A stretch of DNA of 64,000 nucleotides from Cystobacter fuscus DSM 2262 (GCF_000335475.2 NZ_ANAH02000010.1:310001-374000); one strand, 5' to 3'. Positions 45,768 through 54,589 are shown, counted from the first letter of the stretch. Numbers and translations: made by a program. Notes: generated by a model not told the origin, from the letters alone.

Positions 45768-45949
45768 CGCGAGGGCTCCAGAACGTTCAGCGACGTTGTG
45801 GCCTCGAGAGTAGGGGGGGGCGCCCTCGCCCGCATTGATGAGGGTTAAGAAACCGGTTCTTTTCCCCACCTGCGCCGCCAGCGCGCTCGGCGCATGGGCG
45901 GAAGAGAGGCCTCCGCCTCCACGTCAGAGGCAGGCGAGCGGAGGCCGTG

Positions 45950-47038
45950 TCACGAGTCCTTCCGCCGGGAGGCGTGTGCCCCGCCGTCCAGCACCTCGGA
46001 CAGGGTCGTGGCTTGGAGGGCCCGGTCGAACCAGCTGTCGAGCGTGTCCACGTCCGTGCAGTCGAGGATGCGCTGCCGGGCTGCTTCCTCCACGTGAATC
46101 CCCCGGAGGGCGAGAATCCGCAGGATGGACTCAGCACGCCCTCGGCTCAGCCCCCGTGCCAGACCCTCTTCCCTGCCTCGCACCAGCCCCTTCTCCAGCC
46201 CCTTCTCCAACCCCTGAGCCAGGCCCTGCTGACGTCCCTGCTCGATGAGTTCCTCGCCATAGCTCCGCATCAACTCCTCCGCGCGTTGCTCATCCAGCAC
46301 TGAATGTAGCACCTGCCCCGTGGCGTCGTGGACGGCCTTGTCCCCGGTCCACAGCAGGTAACGGATGACCACCAGCAAGTGTTCGGCGCCCTCTGGAGCC
46401 GCCTGCACCTGGGCGAAGAGGCCCACCCACTCCGGCAGCTTGCGTGCCAGTTCCCCAGTACGTCCGTAGCGCAGCACCAACCACGCCAGCCGGGCCAGCG
46501 GAGGCCCGGGTCGTGCTTTCAACGCCTCTTCCCGTTCGGCGGTCAGGTCATCGAGCAGGTACTCGAAGCGTGGCACCCACGTTCGCCAGTGTGCCCGCTC
46601 CTCCTCTCTCTCCCCCGGCAGCTCGAACAGGTCCTCCACCCGCCGCGGCGCGGTCCAGGCCCCTTCCGGCCCGTGGTACATCACCAGCGGGAGGATGACC
46701 GGCAACTGTGGGCACTCCGGGTGCTCCTGACGCCAGCGCTCCACCTGGCGCACCACGTAGCGCAGCATCCTCAGCGCCATCCACCGGTTCACCGAGGACT
46801 GGTGCTCCAGCAGCACGTACAGCAGCAGCGAGCGGCCCGTGCGCAGGCGGGCGGTGAAGAGCAGGTCGCTCTCCGTCTCGCGCAGTTCCGGGTCCACCAC
46901 GCTGCTGGGCTCCAGGCGCAGACTGGACCAGTCCACCGCGGAGACGACCTGGGCGGGCAGGACGGCACGTAGCTCGGCCTCGGCCCGCTCGGGGCGGCCA
47001 AAGGTATAGCGGGCGAAGAGGTCATGAGGTCCGGGCAT
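45950..47038 (-). CDS. Rpn-family recombination-promoting nuclease / putative transposase
   Basis: A 362-residue protein. The PD-(D/E)xK-like N-terminal domain shows ETESDLLFTARLRTGRSLLL and VLLEHQSSVNRWMALRMLRY, the Rpn signature (Asp, then Glu-x-Gln). Middle region VILPLVMYHGPEGAWTAPRR also fits. Residues about 270-305 are imperfect repeats of (G/R)xxxGLxxGLEKG (GLAQGLEKGLEKGLVRGREE), the charged Gly-Leu tail common in this family. Rpn proteins nick DNA and stimulate RecA-independent recombination; the repeats around 47.2-48.5 kb are suggestive company. Confidence 0.85.
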   Translation of the reverse strand: MPGPHDLFARYTFGRPERAEAELRAVLPAQVVSAVDWSSLRLEPSSVVDPELRETESDLLFTARLRTGRSLLLYVLLEHQSSVNRWMALRMLRYVVRQVERWRQEHPECPQLPVILPLVMYHGPEGAWTAPRRVEDLFELPGEREEERAHWRTWVPRFEYLLDDLTAEREEALKARPGPPLARLAWLVLRYGRTGELARKLPEWVGLFAQVQAAPEGAEHLLVVIRYLLWTGDKAVHDATGQVLHSVLDEQRAEELMRSYGEELIEQGRQQGLAQGLEKGLEKGLVRGREEGLARGLSRGRAESILRILALRGIHVEEAARQRILDCTDVDTLDSWFDRALQATTLSEVLDGGAHASRRKDS

Positions 47039-47210
47039 GGCGCACGGTGCCCCAGCATGGAGCGGGCCAGTCGCACCCCGCGGGGAGTCAACAGGCCATG
47101 GACGTCCGCGTTCGCCCCCCTTCGTCCCGTCGGCGAGACGCCATTCTCCAGGGAGGGGCCTCCAGTTGGTCCGCCGGTCCGCCTGAGTCAGACGAATCGT
47201 CTTTACAAAT

Positions 47211-47245
47211 CGTCTGACACCTTTTCAGGGACACCTTTTCAGGCC
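47211..47245. repeat. Left flank copy of GACACCTTYTC repeat (kelch gene)
   Basis: Contains CTGACACCTTTTCAGGGACA followed by a second CACCTTTTCAGG, that is, two tandem GACACCTTYTC units. Just upstream, CAGACGA (47189-47195) pairs with TCGTCTG (47210-47216). A close copy lies at 48502-48535. The pair brackets the kelch gene. Confidence 0.55.
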
Positions 47246-47346
47246 GTAAGCAGGGTCCGCTGTCACGGCCCGTGACTCGACAGACGGACGTTCTGGGTGC
47301 TTGGCTCGTGATGTTTCATTCTCAATCGCGAGCGAGCGTGCGTGTC

Positions 47347-48537
47347 ATGTTTCACTTCCGCCCTGGATCGCCGTCATCCCGAAACAGTTGGAGACGCCGC
47401 GTACCGCTGATGGCGGTCCTCGCCCTCGTGGTCGTGGCCTGTGGTTCTGCCCCCGCGGACCTCGACGCCACCGTGGGCGTCCGGGCGTCGGGCCTGACGG
47501 CGCACCTGTCCACGGGCAGGACGAGCCATGCGTCGGCGTTGTTGTTCGATGGCAGGGTGCTCACCGTGGGCGGCCAGCACACCGGGGGGCTCCTCGACAG
47601 CGCCGAACTCTATGAGCCTTCCACGCGCACCTGGAGCCTGACAGGCTCACTCGCGCAGGCTCGAGCGTTGCACACGGCCACGGTGCTCCAGGATGGCAGG
47701 GTGCTCGTGGTGGGCGGCTATGGCACGGCTCCGCTCGCTGGCGCGCAGCTGTACAACCCGGCCACGGGCACCTGGGTCGCCACCGCGTCGCTCGCGCAGG
47801 CCCGCTACTCCCACACGGCGACGCTGCTCCCCAATGGCAAGGTGCTGGTGGTGGGAGGCTACAGCACGGCACCGCTCGCCACGGCACAGCTCCATGACCC
47901 GGCCACGGGCACCTGGGCGGCCACCGGCTCGCTCTCGCAGGCGCGCTACCTGCACACGGCGACGTTGTTGCCGGATGGCCGCGTGCTCGTGGCGGGCGGG
48001 ACTGGCACGAGCGGTGTCCTCGCCACTGCCCAGGTCTATGACCCGGCCACGGGCACCTGGTCCACCACTGGCGCGCTCTCTCAGGTTCGTCACCAGCACA
48101 CGGCGGAGTTGCTGCCAGATGGACGGGTCCTCCTCGTGGGAGGGAGGAACGCGAGCGCGTTTCTCGCCACCACCGAGATGTACGACCCGCCCTCTGGAAC
48201 GTGGGCCCTCACGAACCCGCTCGTGGAGGCCCGCCGGAGTCACACGATGACGCGGTTGCTGGATGGCCGGGTGCTCGTGGTGGGAGGCGAGAACTCAGCC
48301 ACCCCCTATCTCGCGGAGTCTGAGTATAGGAGGGAGCGAGGGACACGCCTGCCCAGGCCTCCCTCCCATGAGATGCGCGGCAGGAGCCTGGGCCTGTTGG
48401 TCGCGCCACGTCCTTCTTCCGTGGGGAACGCTCTCGGCGTTTGTCCGGGCTTTCCCTACTCCCTTGGAGGGATTGGTCGAGGGCGTGGGTTCGGCACGAA
48501 GTGTCTGACACCTTCTCGGGACACCTTCTCGGCCTGA
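47347..48537 (+). CDS. Kelch-repeat lipoprotein with disrupted C-terminus
   Basis: A 396-residue protein. ATG 47347 gives an RRR-containing signal and lipobox LVVVAC. Five or six kelch blades follow, each of type RxxHTATLLPDGRVLVVGG plus YDPATGTWxxTGSL, nearly identical to each other at the DNA level. After the last VLVVGGENSATPYLAESE (about residue 325) the blade breaks off and the frame continues with unrelated Arg/Gly/Pro-rich sequence into the flanking repeat, where it stops at 48537. This looks like a truncated gene whose 3' end was lost. A kelch propeller usually needs a closed ring, so the product may be non-functional. Confidence 0.7.
   Translation: MFHFRPGSPSSRNSWRRRVPLMAVLALVVVACGSAPADLDATVGVRASGLTAHLSTGRTSHASALLFDGRVLTVGGQHTGGLLDSAELYEPSTRTWSLTGSLAQARALHTATVLQDGRVLVVGGYGTAPLAGAQLYNPATGTWVATASLAQARYSHTATLLPNGKVLVVGGYSTAPLATAQLHDPATGTWAATGSLSQARYLHTATLLPDGRVLVAGGTGTSGVLATAQVYDPATGTWSTTGALSQVRHQHTAELLPDGRVLLVGGRNASAFLATTEMYDPPSGTWALTNPLVEARRSHTMTRLLDGRVLVVGGENSATPYLAESEYRRERGTRLPRPPSHEMRGRSLGLLVAPRPSSVGNALGVCPGFPYSLGGIGRGRGFGTKCLTPSRDTFSA
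48502..48535. repeat. Right flank copy of GACACCTTYTC repeat (kelch gene)
   Basis: Contains TGTCTGACACCTTCTCGGGA followed by CACCTTCTCGG, matching the left copy at 47211-47245 except for small Y/R changes and two missing A bases. The kelch stop codon lies inside it, and the OhrR-like gene ends directly after it. Confidence 0.55.
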
Positions 48538-49005
48538 TCAGTCTCCGCCCGGGCTCCAGCCGCCGATGCTGCGGTAGATGCCGTCGCGCAGCTCGCGCAC
48601 CTCGGCATTCAGCCGGGCCAGCCGGTCCATCGACATGCCGGAGGCCGAGAGCAGTCTTTCCCCCAGGCAGCCGGCTCGCGACCGCAAGGCACGGCTCTTC
48701 TCGGTGAGGGCGATCAGCACCTGCCGTTCGTCCTCGGGATTGCGTATCCGGCGCACCAGGCCCGCCGTCTCCAGACGCTTGAGCAGGGGCGTGAGCGTGC
48801 TGGACTCCAAGGCGAGGTGTTCCGCGATGCGGCCGACGCTCTGCTCGTCCGCGCTCCAGAGCACGTTCAGCACCAGGTACTGCGGGTAGGTGATCTCCAA
48901 CGCGTCCAGCACCGGTTTGTAGGCGCGCTGAATCGCCAGGCTCGCGGAATAGATCGCGTAGCAGACCTGCTCGTCCAGGCTCGCCGGGCTCTCGACTTCG
49001 TCCAT
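48538..49005 (-). CDS. MarR-family regulator, OhrR-like with reactive Cys15
   Basis: A 155-residue winged-helix regulator. LDEQVCYAIYSASLAIQRAY places a cysteine at residue 15, the peroxide-sensing position of OhrR proteins. The DNA-binding wing region is SVGRIAEHLALESSTLTPLLKRLE and RIRNPEDERQVLIALTEKS. It probably represses the divergent hydrolase gene and itself through the two TATCGCGATA palindromes in the 160-bp shared gap, and lets go on thiol oxidation. No ohr gene is adjacent, so the inducer may be an electrophile rather than an organic peroxide. Confidence 0.85.
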   Translation of the reverse strand: MDEVESPASLDEQVCYAIYSASLAIQRAYKPVLDALEITYPQYLVLNVLWSADEQSVGRIAEHLALESSTLTPLLKRLETAGLVRRIRNPEDERQVLIALTEKSRALRSRAGCLGERLLSASGMSMDRLARLNAEVRELRDGIYRSIGGWSPGGD

Positions 49006-49067
49006 CTCGGCTCCTTCCCTTCCACCCCTACATCATCACTCCATTGTTCCGTTCTCGCACGAAATAA

Positions 49068-49132
49068 TATCGCGATAACTTTCTGGTGGACGGCGGCTCT
49101 CGGTGGCTGTACCTATTTGCTTATCGCGATAA
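49068..49132. promoter_or_regulatory. Two TATCGCGATA operators between OhrR-like and hydrolase genes
   Basis: TATCGCGATA occurs at 49068-49077 and 49122-49131; the second extends to the perfect 12-mer TTATCGCGATAA (49121-49132). Centre-to-centre distance is 54 bp (about five turns). One site lies close to each divergent start, as expected for autoregulation plus control of the hydrolase. Confidence 0.75.
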
Positions 49133-49165
49133 CGAATTTGCCCCTCGCGAACAGGAGACAGAACC

Positions 49166-49945
49166 ATGAACCGCACGCTTCGTACCCTCGTCTCGGCCGC
49201 CGCCTTGCTCGTGTCCGGCCTCGCCGCGGCCGCCCCAGCCGGCAACCCGGCCCCCATCAAGAACGTGGTCCTCGTCCACGGCGCCTTCGCGGACGGCTCC
49301 GGCTGGCGTGGCGTGTACGATGAGCTCACCGCTCGGGGCTACCGGGTCAGCATCGTCCAGAACCCGCTGACGTCGTTCGAGGACGACGTGGCCGCCACCC
49401 AGCGGGTCCTGAACCGTCAGGACGGGCCCACCATCCTGGTGGGACACTCCTACGGAGGCAGTGTCATCACCCAGGTGGGTGAAAACCCCAAGGTCGCGGG
49501 CCTCGTCTATGTCGCCGCCTTCGCGCCCGAGGTCGGCCAGTCCGCGCTGGATCAATACGCCGAGGTCCCCCCGCCGCCGAACTTCGTGCCCGAGGAGCAA
49601 CCCGACGGCTTCGCCTTCCTGAAGGGCGAGACGTTCCGGGCCGGCTTCGCGGGCGACGTGAGCAAGAAGGACGCCGCCTTCCTGCGTGACGCCCAGGTTC
49701 CGATCGCCATGGCCGCACTCAAGGCCAAGGTCACGACCGCGGCGTGGAAGACCAAACCCAGCTGGTTCATCGTGGCGACCGAGGACGGAGCCATCGCGCC
49801 GGAGCTGCTGCGGCGGACCGCCAGGCGGATCGGAGCCCGGACGACCGAGGTGAAGGGCAGTCACGTGGTGTTCCTGACCCAGCCCAAGGCAGTCGCCAAC
49901 GTGATCGACTCCGCGGCGCGCGGGGCGTCGTCCGAGACACGCTGA
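49166..49945 (+). CDS. Exported alpha/beta hydrolase
   Basis: A 259-residue enzyme with a Sec signal (LVSAAALLVSGLAAAAPA). Alpha/beta fold motifs: oxyanion-hole VVLVHGAFADGSGW (about 34-47), nucleophile Ser95 in LVGHSYGGSVI, acid Asp in IVATEDGAIAPE and His in VKGSHVVFL. It belongs to the group of small hydrolases often under MarR/TetR control that act on esters or lactones; substrate not assignable. Induced with its OhrR-like neighbour by inference from the shared operators. Confidence 0.87.
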   Translation: MNRTLRTLVSAAALLVSGLAAAAPAGNPAPIKNVVLVHGAFADGSGWRGVYDELTARGYRVSIVQNPLTSFEDDVAATQRVLNRQDGPTILVGHSYGGSVITQVGENPKVAGLVYVAAFAPEVGQSALDQYAEVPPPPNFVPEEQPDGFAFLKGETFRAGFAGDVSKKDAAFLRDAQVPIAMAALKAKVTTAAWKTKPSWFIVATEDGAIAPELLRRTARRIGARTTEVKGSHVVFLTQPKAVANVIDSAARGASSETR

Positions 49946-50053
49946 GCACTCGCGGGATCTCCGCGGTGTCTCTCCTTCTCGGGCTTCGCGCGGGTGCGTT
50001 GTGAGAGTTGCAAGGACGAGCTTCTCGTTGCCTTCTCGTGCAAGGGGCGAGGG

Positions 50054-50130
50054 GTGAGCCTGGCCCGCGGAACCGGGGCAGGCTCACTTCTCGGCTTCGG
50101 CCGAGAGCCGCATGAACCACGGCTCTCGGC
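50054..50130. terminator. Pair of hairpins between convergent hydrolase and RlpA-like genes
   Basis: Two strong stems: GTGAGCCTG (50054-50062) with CAGGCTCAC (50079-50087), extendable by CCC/GGG, and GCCGAGAGCCG (50100-50110) with CGGCTCTCGGC (50120-50130), an 11-bp perfect stem. They lie between the 3' ends of convergent genes and can end transcription in both directions. Confidence 0.7.
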
Positions 50131-50154
50131 TGGCCAGCCATGGCGAAAGCCGAG

Positions 50155-51021
50155 TCAGAGGATCTGGTACTGCACGACAATGTTGCCGAGATCGGTATTG
50201 GCAATCGTCGAGAAGGCGCCGTAGGTGAGGTCCAGACAAACCGGGGAGCGAAAGCCCCCGCGGTCATTGATGGTCACCGTGACCGACTTGCCCTGGTAGG
50301 TCACCTTCACCTGGGTACCAAATGGCAGGGAGTTGTGGGCGGCCTTGAGCGCCATGCGGTGGAAGGGCTCACCACTGGCGGTCGGCCATCCCTCGGGAAT
50401 CTCGCCCTCCGCCCCGTACCAGGTCGCATTGCAAGTGGCGATGGGGCCGCCCTGCGGCAGGCCAGAGATCGTCAACTGCTCCCACGGGCCCTGCGCGGGG
50501 CCATACGCGGCCACCGTGCCGCCGCCGCCGTTCTCCGCGAGCACCCAATGGCCGGTCTCCGTCTGCAGGCCGACGATGTCGCCGTTGGAGATCACGCCGC
50601 TCCCGTTCTGCTTGACGATGCGGAACGTCTCCCAGGTGAGGCGATTCCAGGTGGCGGCGTTCAGCGTGGAGCCGCCCCCGTTCACGGCTTGGAAATACTG
50701 GCCGTTTCCCGCGCGAATGAAGATCGTGTCCCCACTCTCGAGCGCCCCGCCGTTGATGTCCTCGATCGTGAACTTCTCCCACTCCAACGCGGCCGTCGCC
50801 GTCGCGATGACCGCGCCGCCGCCATTGTCTTGAGCTCCAATATATTGGCCGCCGAGCACCGTTTTGAAACTCACGCCGGAGGTGAGCAACGCACTCGAGG
50901 AGGTCTCTGTTGCGTCGTCTTGGCCCTCAGACGAACCGCTCGCCGGGTCGCACGCGCTCATGAAGAGCAGGATTGCGCTCGCGGCATGAAGGAGAAGCCT
51001 TGAGTTTTTGCGATGGAGCAT
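50155..51021 (-). CDS. Lipoprotein with beta-trefoil (fascin-like) repeats and RlpA-like domain
   Basis: A 288-residue protein; ATG 51021, lipobox LLFMSAC. Residues about 45-185 hold three trefoil-type repeats (GGQYIGAQDNGGGAV, GQYFQAVNGGGSTL, GHWVLAENGGGGTV, each followed by W/T-E-F/L-T/R-I). Residues about 190-288 form a double-psi beta-barrel of RlpA/expansin type (CNATWYGAEGEIPEGWPTAS, ALKAAHNSLPFGTQVKVTY, VTINDRGGF), with the conserved Asp of NDRG. It may bind carbohydrate and act on peptidoglycan; enzymatic activity is not certain. Confidence 0.8.
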   Translation of the reverse strand: MLHRKNSRLLLHAASAILLFMSACDPASGSSEGQDDATETSSSALLTSGVSFKTVLGGQYIGAQDNGGGAVIATATAALEWEKFTIEDINGGALESGDTIFIRAGNGQYFQAVNGGGSTLNAATWNRLTWETFRIVKQNGSGVISNGDIVGLQTETGHWVLAENGGGGTVAAYGPAQGPWEQLTISGLPQGGPIATCNATWYGAEGEIPEGWPTASGEPFHRMALKAAHNSLPFGTQVKVTYQGKSVTVTINDRGGFRSPVCLDLTYGAFSTIANTDLGNIVVQYQIL

Positions 51022-51226
51022 GGAGCCTGCCTTGATTGAAATAAGGTGGCGTCTTGCCACCCGGCTCTAGAGGCTCTTGCAGCGATATTCGGGTCACTCG
51101 AATCGACAGGGTGCGCCCTGAATCCCCCGAGTCGGTGTCAACGCACTTGAAATGCGGGACGAGACCTTCTCGGCGGCCTGGCCTTTGCCTGCTTCCTCGC
51201 GCGCACGGGTGGGGGGTCGTGGATAT

Positions 51227-51631
51227 ATGAGTTCCGTGACGACTCCTGGCACACCCGAATCTCCGCTCTCGCTCCTCTGCCGCGGCTGCGGTCTGTGCTG
51301 CGATGGCAGCCTCTTCAGCCACGTGGGGCTTGAGGCGGACGAGCTGGCGCGTCTGCGCGCCCTCGGTATTCCCACGCAGCAGCGGCGGAGTGGGAGGGAG
51401 GTGCTTGCGCAGCGGTGCCCAGCGCTCAAGGGTCGTGACTGCCAGATCTACAAAGATCGACCGTCGGGCTGCGCCGCGTACCAGTGCTTGCTCGCGGAGT
51501 CCCTCGTCGAGGACCGGGTCTCACTGGAGGATGCTCAGGCGGTGGTGCGCAAAGCGCAGCGGCTGATCGCCGACGGCCACGCCCGACGCTTCCTTCGACA
51601 GCGCTTCCGCGGACGCAAGGGCCTCGATTGA
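51227..51631 (+). CDS. YkgJ-type cysteine-cluster protein
   Basis: A 134-residue protein starting at ATG 51227. Cys pattern: LLCRGCGLCCDGSLFSHVGL (4 Cys), QRCPALKGRDCQIYKDRPSG and CAAYQC, the metal-binding CxxCxxCC-type cluster of the YkgJ/UPF0153 family, thought to bind zinc or an Fe-S cluster. Function is unknown in the family. The C-terminal helix is Arg-rich (RRFLRQRFRGRKG). Confidence 0.85.
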   Translation: MSSVTTPGTPESPLSLLCRGCGLCCDGSLFSHVGLEADELARLRALGIPTQQRRSGREVLAQRCPALKGRDCQIYKDRPSGCAAYQCLLAESLVEDRVSLEDAQAVVRKAQRLIADGHARRFLRQRFRGRKGLD

Positions 51632-51700
51632 TCGCCGCCGACGCTCGTAACGCTACGTCGGTGCCCGCATCCACCCCATTCCGGGCGGCACCGAGGCCTT

Positions 51701-51940
51701 CATCCTCGAGAGCATGGCCGAGGGGGTCGGCCTCGTGGATGACGCGGGAGTCTTCCTCTACACCAACCCGGCATGGGAGCGGATGTTCGGGTACGAGCGC
51801 GGCGAACTCACGGAGACGCGCCTCTCCCAGGCACTCCTCGGCCACTTGAGGGACCAGGGCAGATGGGCCGGAGAGCTCCAGTACGTCCGGAAGGATGGCC
51901 ACCCCCTCACCGACCTACGCCCGGATGACGGCCATGGAGC
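51701..51940 (+). pseudogene. Duplicated PAS-domain fragment of the adjacent histidine kinase
   Basis: This 240-bp stretch is almost identical to 52747-52985 inside the downstream kinase gene (MAEGVGLVDDAGVFLYTNPA and on). It differs by a handful of substitutions and one inserted C that shifts the frame near its end (CTCACCGACC versus CTCACGACC). It has no start, no kinase module and a frameshift, so it is a dead partial copy about 1 kb upstream of its source. Confidence 0.85.
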
Positions 51941-52108
51941 CTGGTCTTCCTGCGCGAAAGCCTGGGAGTGCCTATTGCCTCCGGCGCCAGGGAACCCCTC
52001 AGCTACGGTTGGAACGTGGCCCTGCTGCTCTTCAACTGGTGCTGCTACGCCGCCTTGGGCTTCCTCGCCGGGCTGAAGCTGGGCGGCGTGCTCTGGAAGG
52101 AGCGGTAG
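51941..52108 (+). pseudogene. 3'-terminal fragment of a membrane-protein gene
   Basis: Directly joined to the PAS fragment, a frame reads LVFLRESLGVPIASGAREPL, then NVALLLFNWCCYAALGFLAG and LKLGGVLWKER to a TAG at 52108. It looks like the last 55 codons of a membrane protein, with no beginning. The rest of the gap (52109-52354) shows no gene on either strand. Confidence 0.5.
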
Positions 52109-52354
52109 TGCAGCGGGCCTGGTCCGCGGTGAAGTACACGTCTGTTTGTAGACGGGCCCCGCTTCCAGGATGAAGGTAGGCGAAGCCTTGCGCTTGCCCT
52201 TGTGCTCTGGATGGTGGATCAAGTGGACGACGTGGGGCTGAACAGCCCGGTCCTCCCGTGCTCGTTCAGTCATCCGGTGGGGTTGCTGAGGGGAAGGCTG
52301 GCCTCCGACTGGAGGGGGGCGCCAATCGATGCAGCCGGGGTCCACTCTTAGAGG

Positions 52355-54589
52355 GTGATCTCCACTGAAAGTGAGCGACGACTCGCCGGGTTGGACGTCT
52401 GCTTGTACGAGCAGATGGAGGAGGCCCTCGGCATCTACAGCCGGGAGGCCAGGGTGCTGTACCTCAACCCGGCGGCGGAGCGGATGATCGGCAGGCCGCG
52501 AGACGAAGTGCTCGGACAGATCTTCTGGGAGCTGTTCCCGAAGTCGGTGGATACCCCCCTCCAACGCGCCTTCCACCAGGTGGCGCTGACGGGCCAGCGC
52601 CAGCAGTTCGACGCCGGGTATGACGACGCCGACGGAAGCCACTGGTTCTCCCACCGCATCTACGCGAGTGGCGACGTCATCTACGTCATCGCGGTCGATA
52701 TCACCGACAAGTGCAAGGCGCACGAGACACTCGAGCTGAACACTCGCATCCTCGAGAGCATGGCCGAGGGGGTCGGCCTCGTGGATGACGCGGGAGTCTT
52801 CCTCTACACCAACCCGGCATGGGAGCGGATGCTCGGGTACGAGCGCGGCGAACTCACGGAGACGCGCCTCTCCCAGGCACTCCTCGGCCACTTGAGGGAC
52901 CAGGGCAGATGGGCGGGAGAGCTCCAGTACGTCCGGAAGGATGGCGCCCCCCTCACGACCTACGCCCGGATGACGGCCATGGAGCTCAGGGGCCGGAGCC
53001 ATTACATCTGTGTTCAGGAAGACATCACGGAGCGCAAGCGCGACGAGGCCCGGCGGCGGCAACTCGCCAGGGAGGTGGAAGCCGCGCGGGCCGAGACGGA
53101 GTCCGAGCGTCGTCGCTTGTACCAGCTCTTCAACGATGCTCCCGCCGGCATCGCCCTGCTCCGGGGTCCCGATCACATCTACGCCCTGTCCAATCCGATC
53201 AACACCGAGCTGATCCACGACGAGCAGGTGCTGGGCAAGTCCGTCCGGGAGGTCCTGCTCGAGGCCGAGGAGCAGGGCTTCATCGCCGTCCTGGATCGCG
53301 TCTATTCGACGGGCGAGACCTTCATCAACAAGGGGGGATTGGGGCACTTCCGACAGCCGGACGGCACCATGAAGCCGGAGTATCTCGACATCATCGTTCA
53401 ACCGACGCGCGACGCTTCCGGCCAGATCGATGGCACCGCGGTGTTCATCTTCAAGGTGACGGAGCAGGTGCTGGCCCTTCAGAGGCTGGAGGTGCTGGCC
53501 GAGCAGCTGCACCACGGTGAGGAACGGCTCCGCACCCTGGTGGAGGCCAGCTCCGTCATCCTCTGGTCGACCGATGCGGGGGGAAGGTGCGTGGAGGACT
53601 CCGCCTCGTGGCGGGCCTACACGGGCCAGACGCTCGAGCAATGGCTGAGTCCGTGGGGGTGGCTGGAGGTCGTCCACCCCGAGGATCGCGACAGGGCGTT
53701 CAGGGCCTGGAGCGACGCCTTCACCCATGGGTCCGAATACAACATCGAGTTCCGGCTGCACCGCGCCGGCGGCGACTACCGCCATGTCCAGTCGCGCGCC
53801 GTCCTCCTCCGTCAGCCCGATGGTGCCCCCCGGGAGTGGTTCGGTGCCATCACCGACATCCACCAGCGCAAGCAGGGCGAGCTCCAGCTCCGACAGTCCA
53901 TCCAGATGAGGGATGAGTTCCTGTCCGTGGCCAGCCACGAGCTGCGCACTCCCCTCACTCCGCTCAGCCTCCTGCTCCAGGGGTTCCTGCGCGCGGCCAG
54001 TACCCAGCCGGACACGCCCTTCACCCAGCTCGTCACCCGCGGCGCCGAGGCCGGACGCCGGCAGATCCAACGGCTGGTTCGGCTGGTGGGCGATCTGCTG
54101 GACGTGTCCCGGATCTCCGAGGGCCGGCTCCAACCGAGGCGCGAGGAGATGGACCTGGTGGCGCTCGCCCAGGAGGTGGTGTCCCGGTTCGAGCTCCAGG
54201 CCACGACGGCGGGCTGCCAGTTGCTGCTACACGCGCCGGGGCCGGTGGTGGGCTGGTGGGATCGGCTGAGGTTGGAGCAGGTGGTGGTGAACCTGGTGGA
54301 CAACGCGCTCAAGTACGGCCCTGGCAGGCCCGTGTGCATCCGCGTCGACCGCCTCGAGGACAAGGCCGTACTGCACGTGACGGACGAGGGGATGGGCATT
54401 CCGCCCGAACACCAGTCCCGCATCTTCGAGCGCTTCGAGCGTGCCGTATCGGAGCGGCACTACGGAGGGCTGGGGCTCGGGCTCTTCATCAGCCAGCAGA
54501 TCGTCCGGGCCCACGGAGGCCGCATCCGGGTGGAGAGCACGCCCGGGGTCCGGACGACGTTCACGGCGGAACTGCCGCTCGAACCCTGA
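52355..54589 (+). CDS. Multi-PAS sensor histidine kinase
   Basis: A 744-residue soluble hybrid-free kinase starting at GTG 52355. Four PAS-type domains occur at about 20-125, 130-230, 255-365 and 390-505 (for example RVLYLNPAAERMIGRPRDEV, WLEVVHPEDRDRAF), joined by a coiled coil near 230-255. Phospho-acceptor His528 lies in SVASHELRTPLTPLS. The ATPase domain has the N box NLVDNALKYGPG, G1 DEGMGIPPEH, F box RIFERFER and G2 GGLGLGLFIS. No membrane helix, so it senses cytoplasmic or redox cues. No response-regulator gene is adjacent: an orphan kinase. Confidence 0.92.
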   Translation: MISTESERRLAGLDVCLYEQMEEALGIYSREARVLYLNPAAERMIGRPRDEVLGQIFWELFPKSVDTPLQRAFHQVALTGQRQQFDAGYDDADGSHWFSHRIYASGDVIYVIAVDITDKCKAHETLELNTRILESMAEGVGLVDDAGVFLYTNPAWERMLGYERGELTETRLSQALLGHLRDQGRWAGELQYVRKDGAPLTTYARMTAMELRGRSHYICVQEDITERKRDEARRRQLAREVEAARAETESERRRLYQLFNDAPAGIALLRGPDHIYALSNPINTELIHDEQVLGKSVREVLLEAEEQGFIAVLDRVYSTGETFINKGGLGHFRQPDGTMKPEYLDIIVQPTRDASGQIDGTAVFIFKVTEQVLALQRLEVLAEQLHHGEERLRTLVEASSVILWSTDAGGRCVEDSASWRAYTGQTLEQWLSPWGWLEVVHPEDRDRAFRAWSDAFTHGSEYNIEFRLHRAGGDYRHVQSRAVLLRQPDGAPREWFGAITDIHQRKQGELQLRQSIQMRDEFLSVASHELRTPLTPLSLLLQGFLRAASTQPDTPFTQLVTRGAEAGRRQIQRLVRLVGDLLDVSRISEGRLQPRREEMDLVALAQEVVSRFELQATTAGCQLLLHAPGPVVGWWDRLRLEQVVVNLVDNALKYGPGRPVCIRVDRLEDKAVLHVTDEGMGIPPEHQSRIFERFERAVSERHYGGLGLGLFISQQIVRAHGGRIRVESTPGVRTTFTAELPLEP

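Noticed and set aside
47520-48290. DNA-level tandem repeats as a CRISPR-like or satellite array
   Set aside because: They are the kelch blades of a coding sequence (period about 150 bp, in frame).
51758-54133. Long minus-strand frame across the scar and the histidine kinase
   Set aside because: It lies opposite a kinase with full PAS/HisKA/ATPase motifs, and its translation shows no domains.
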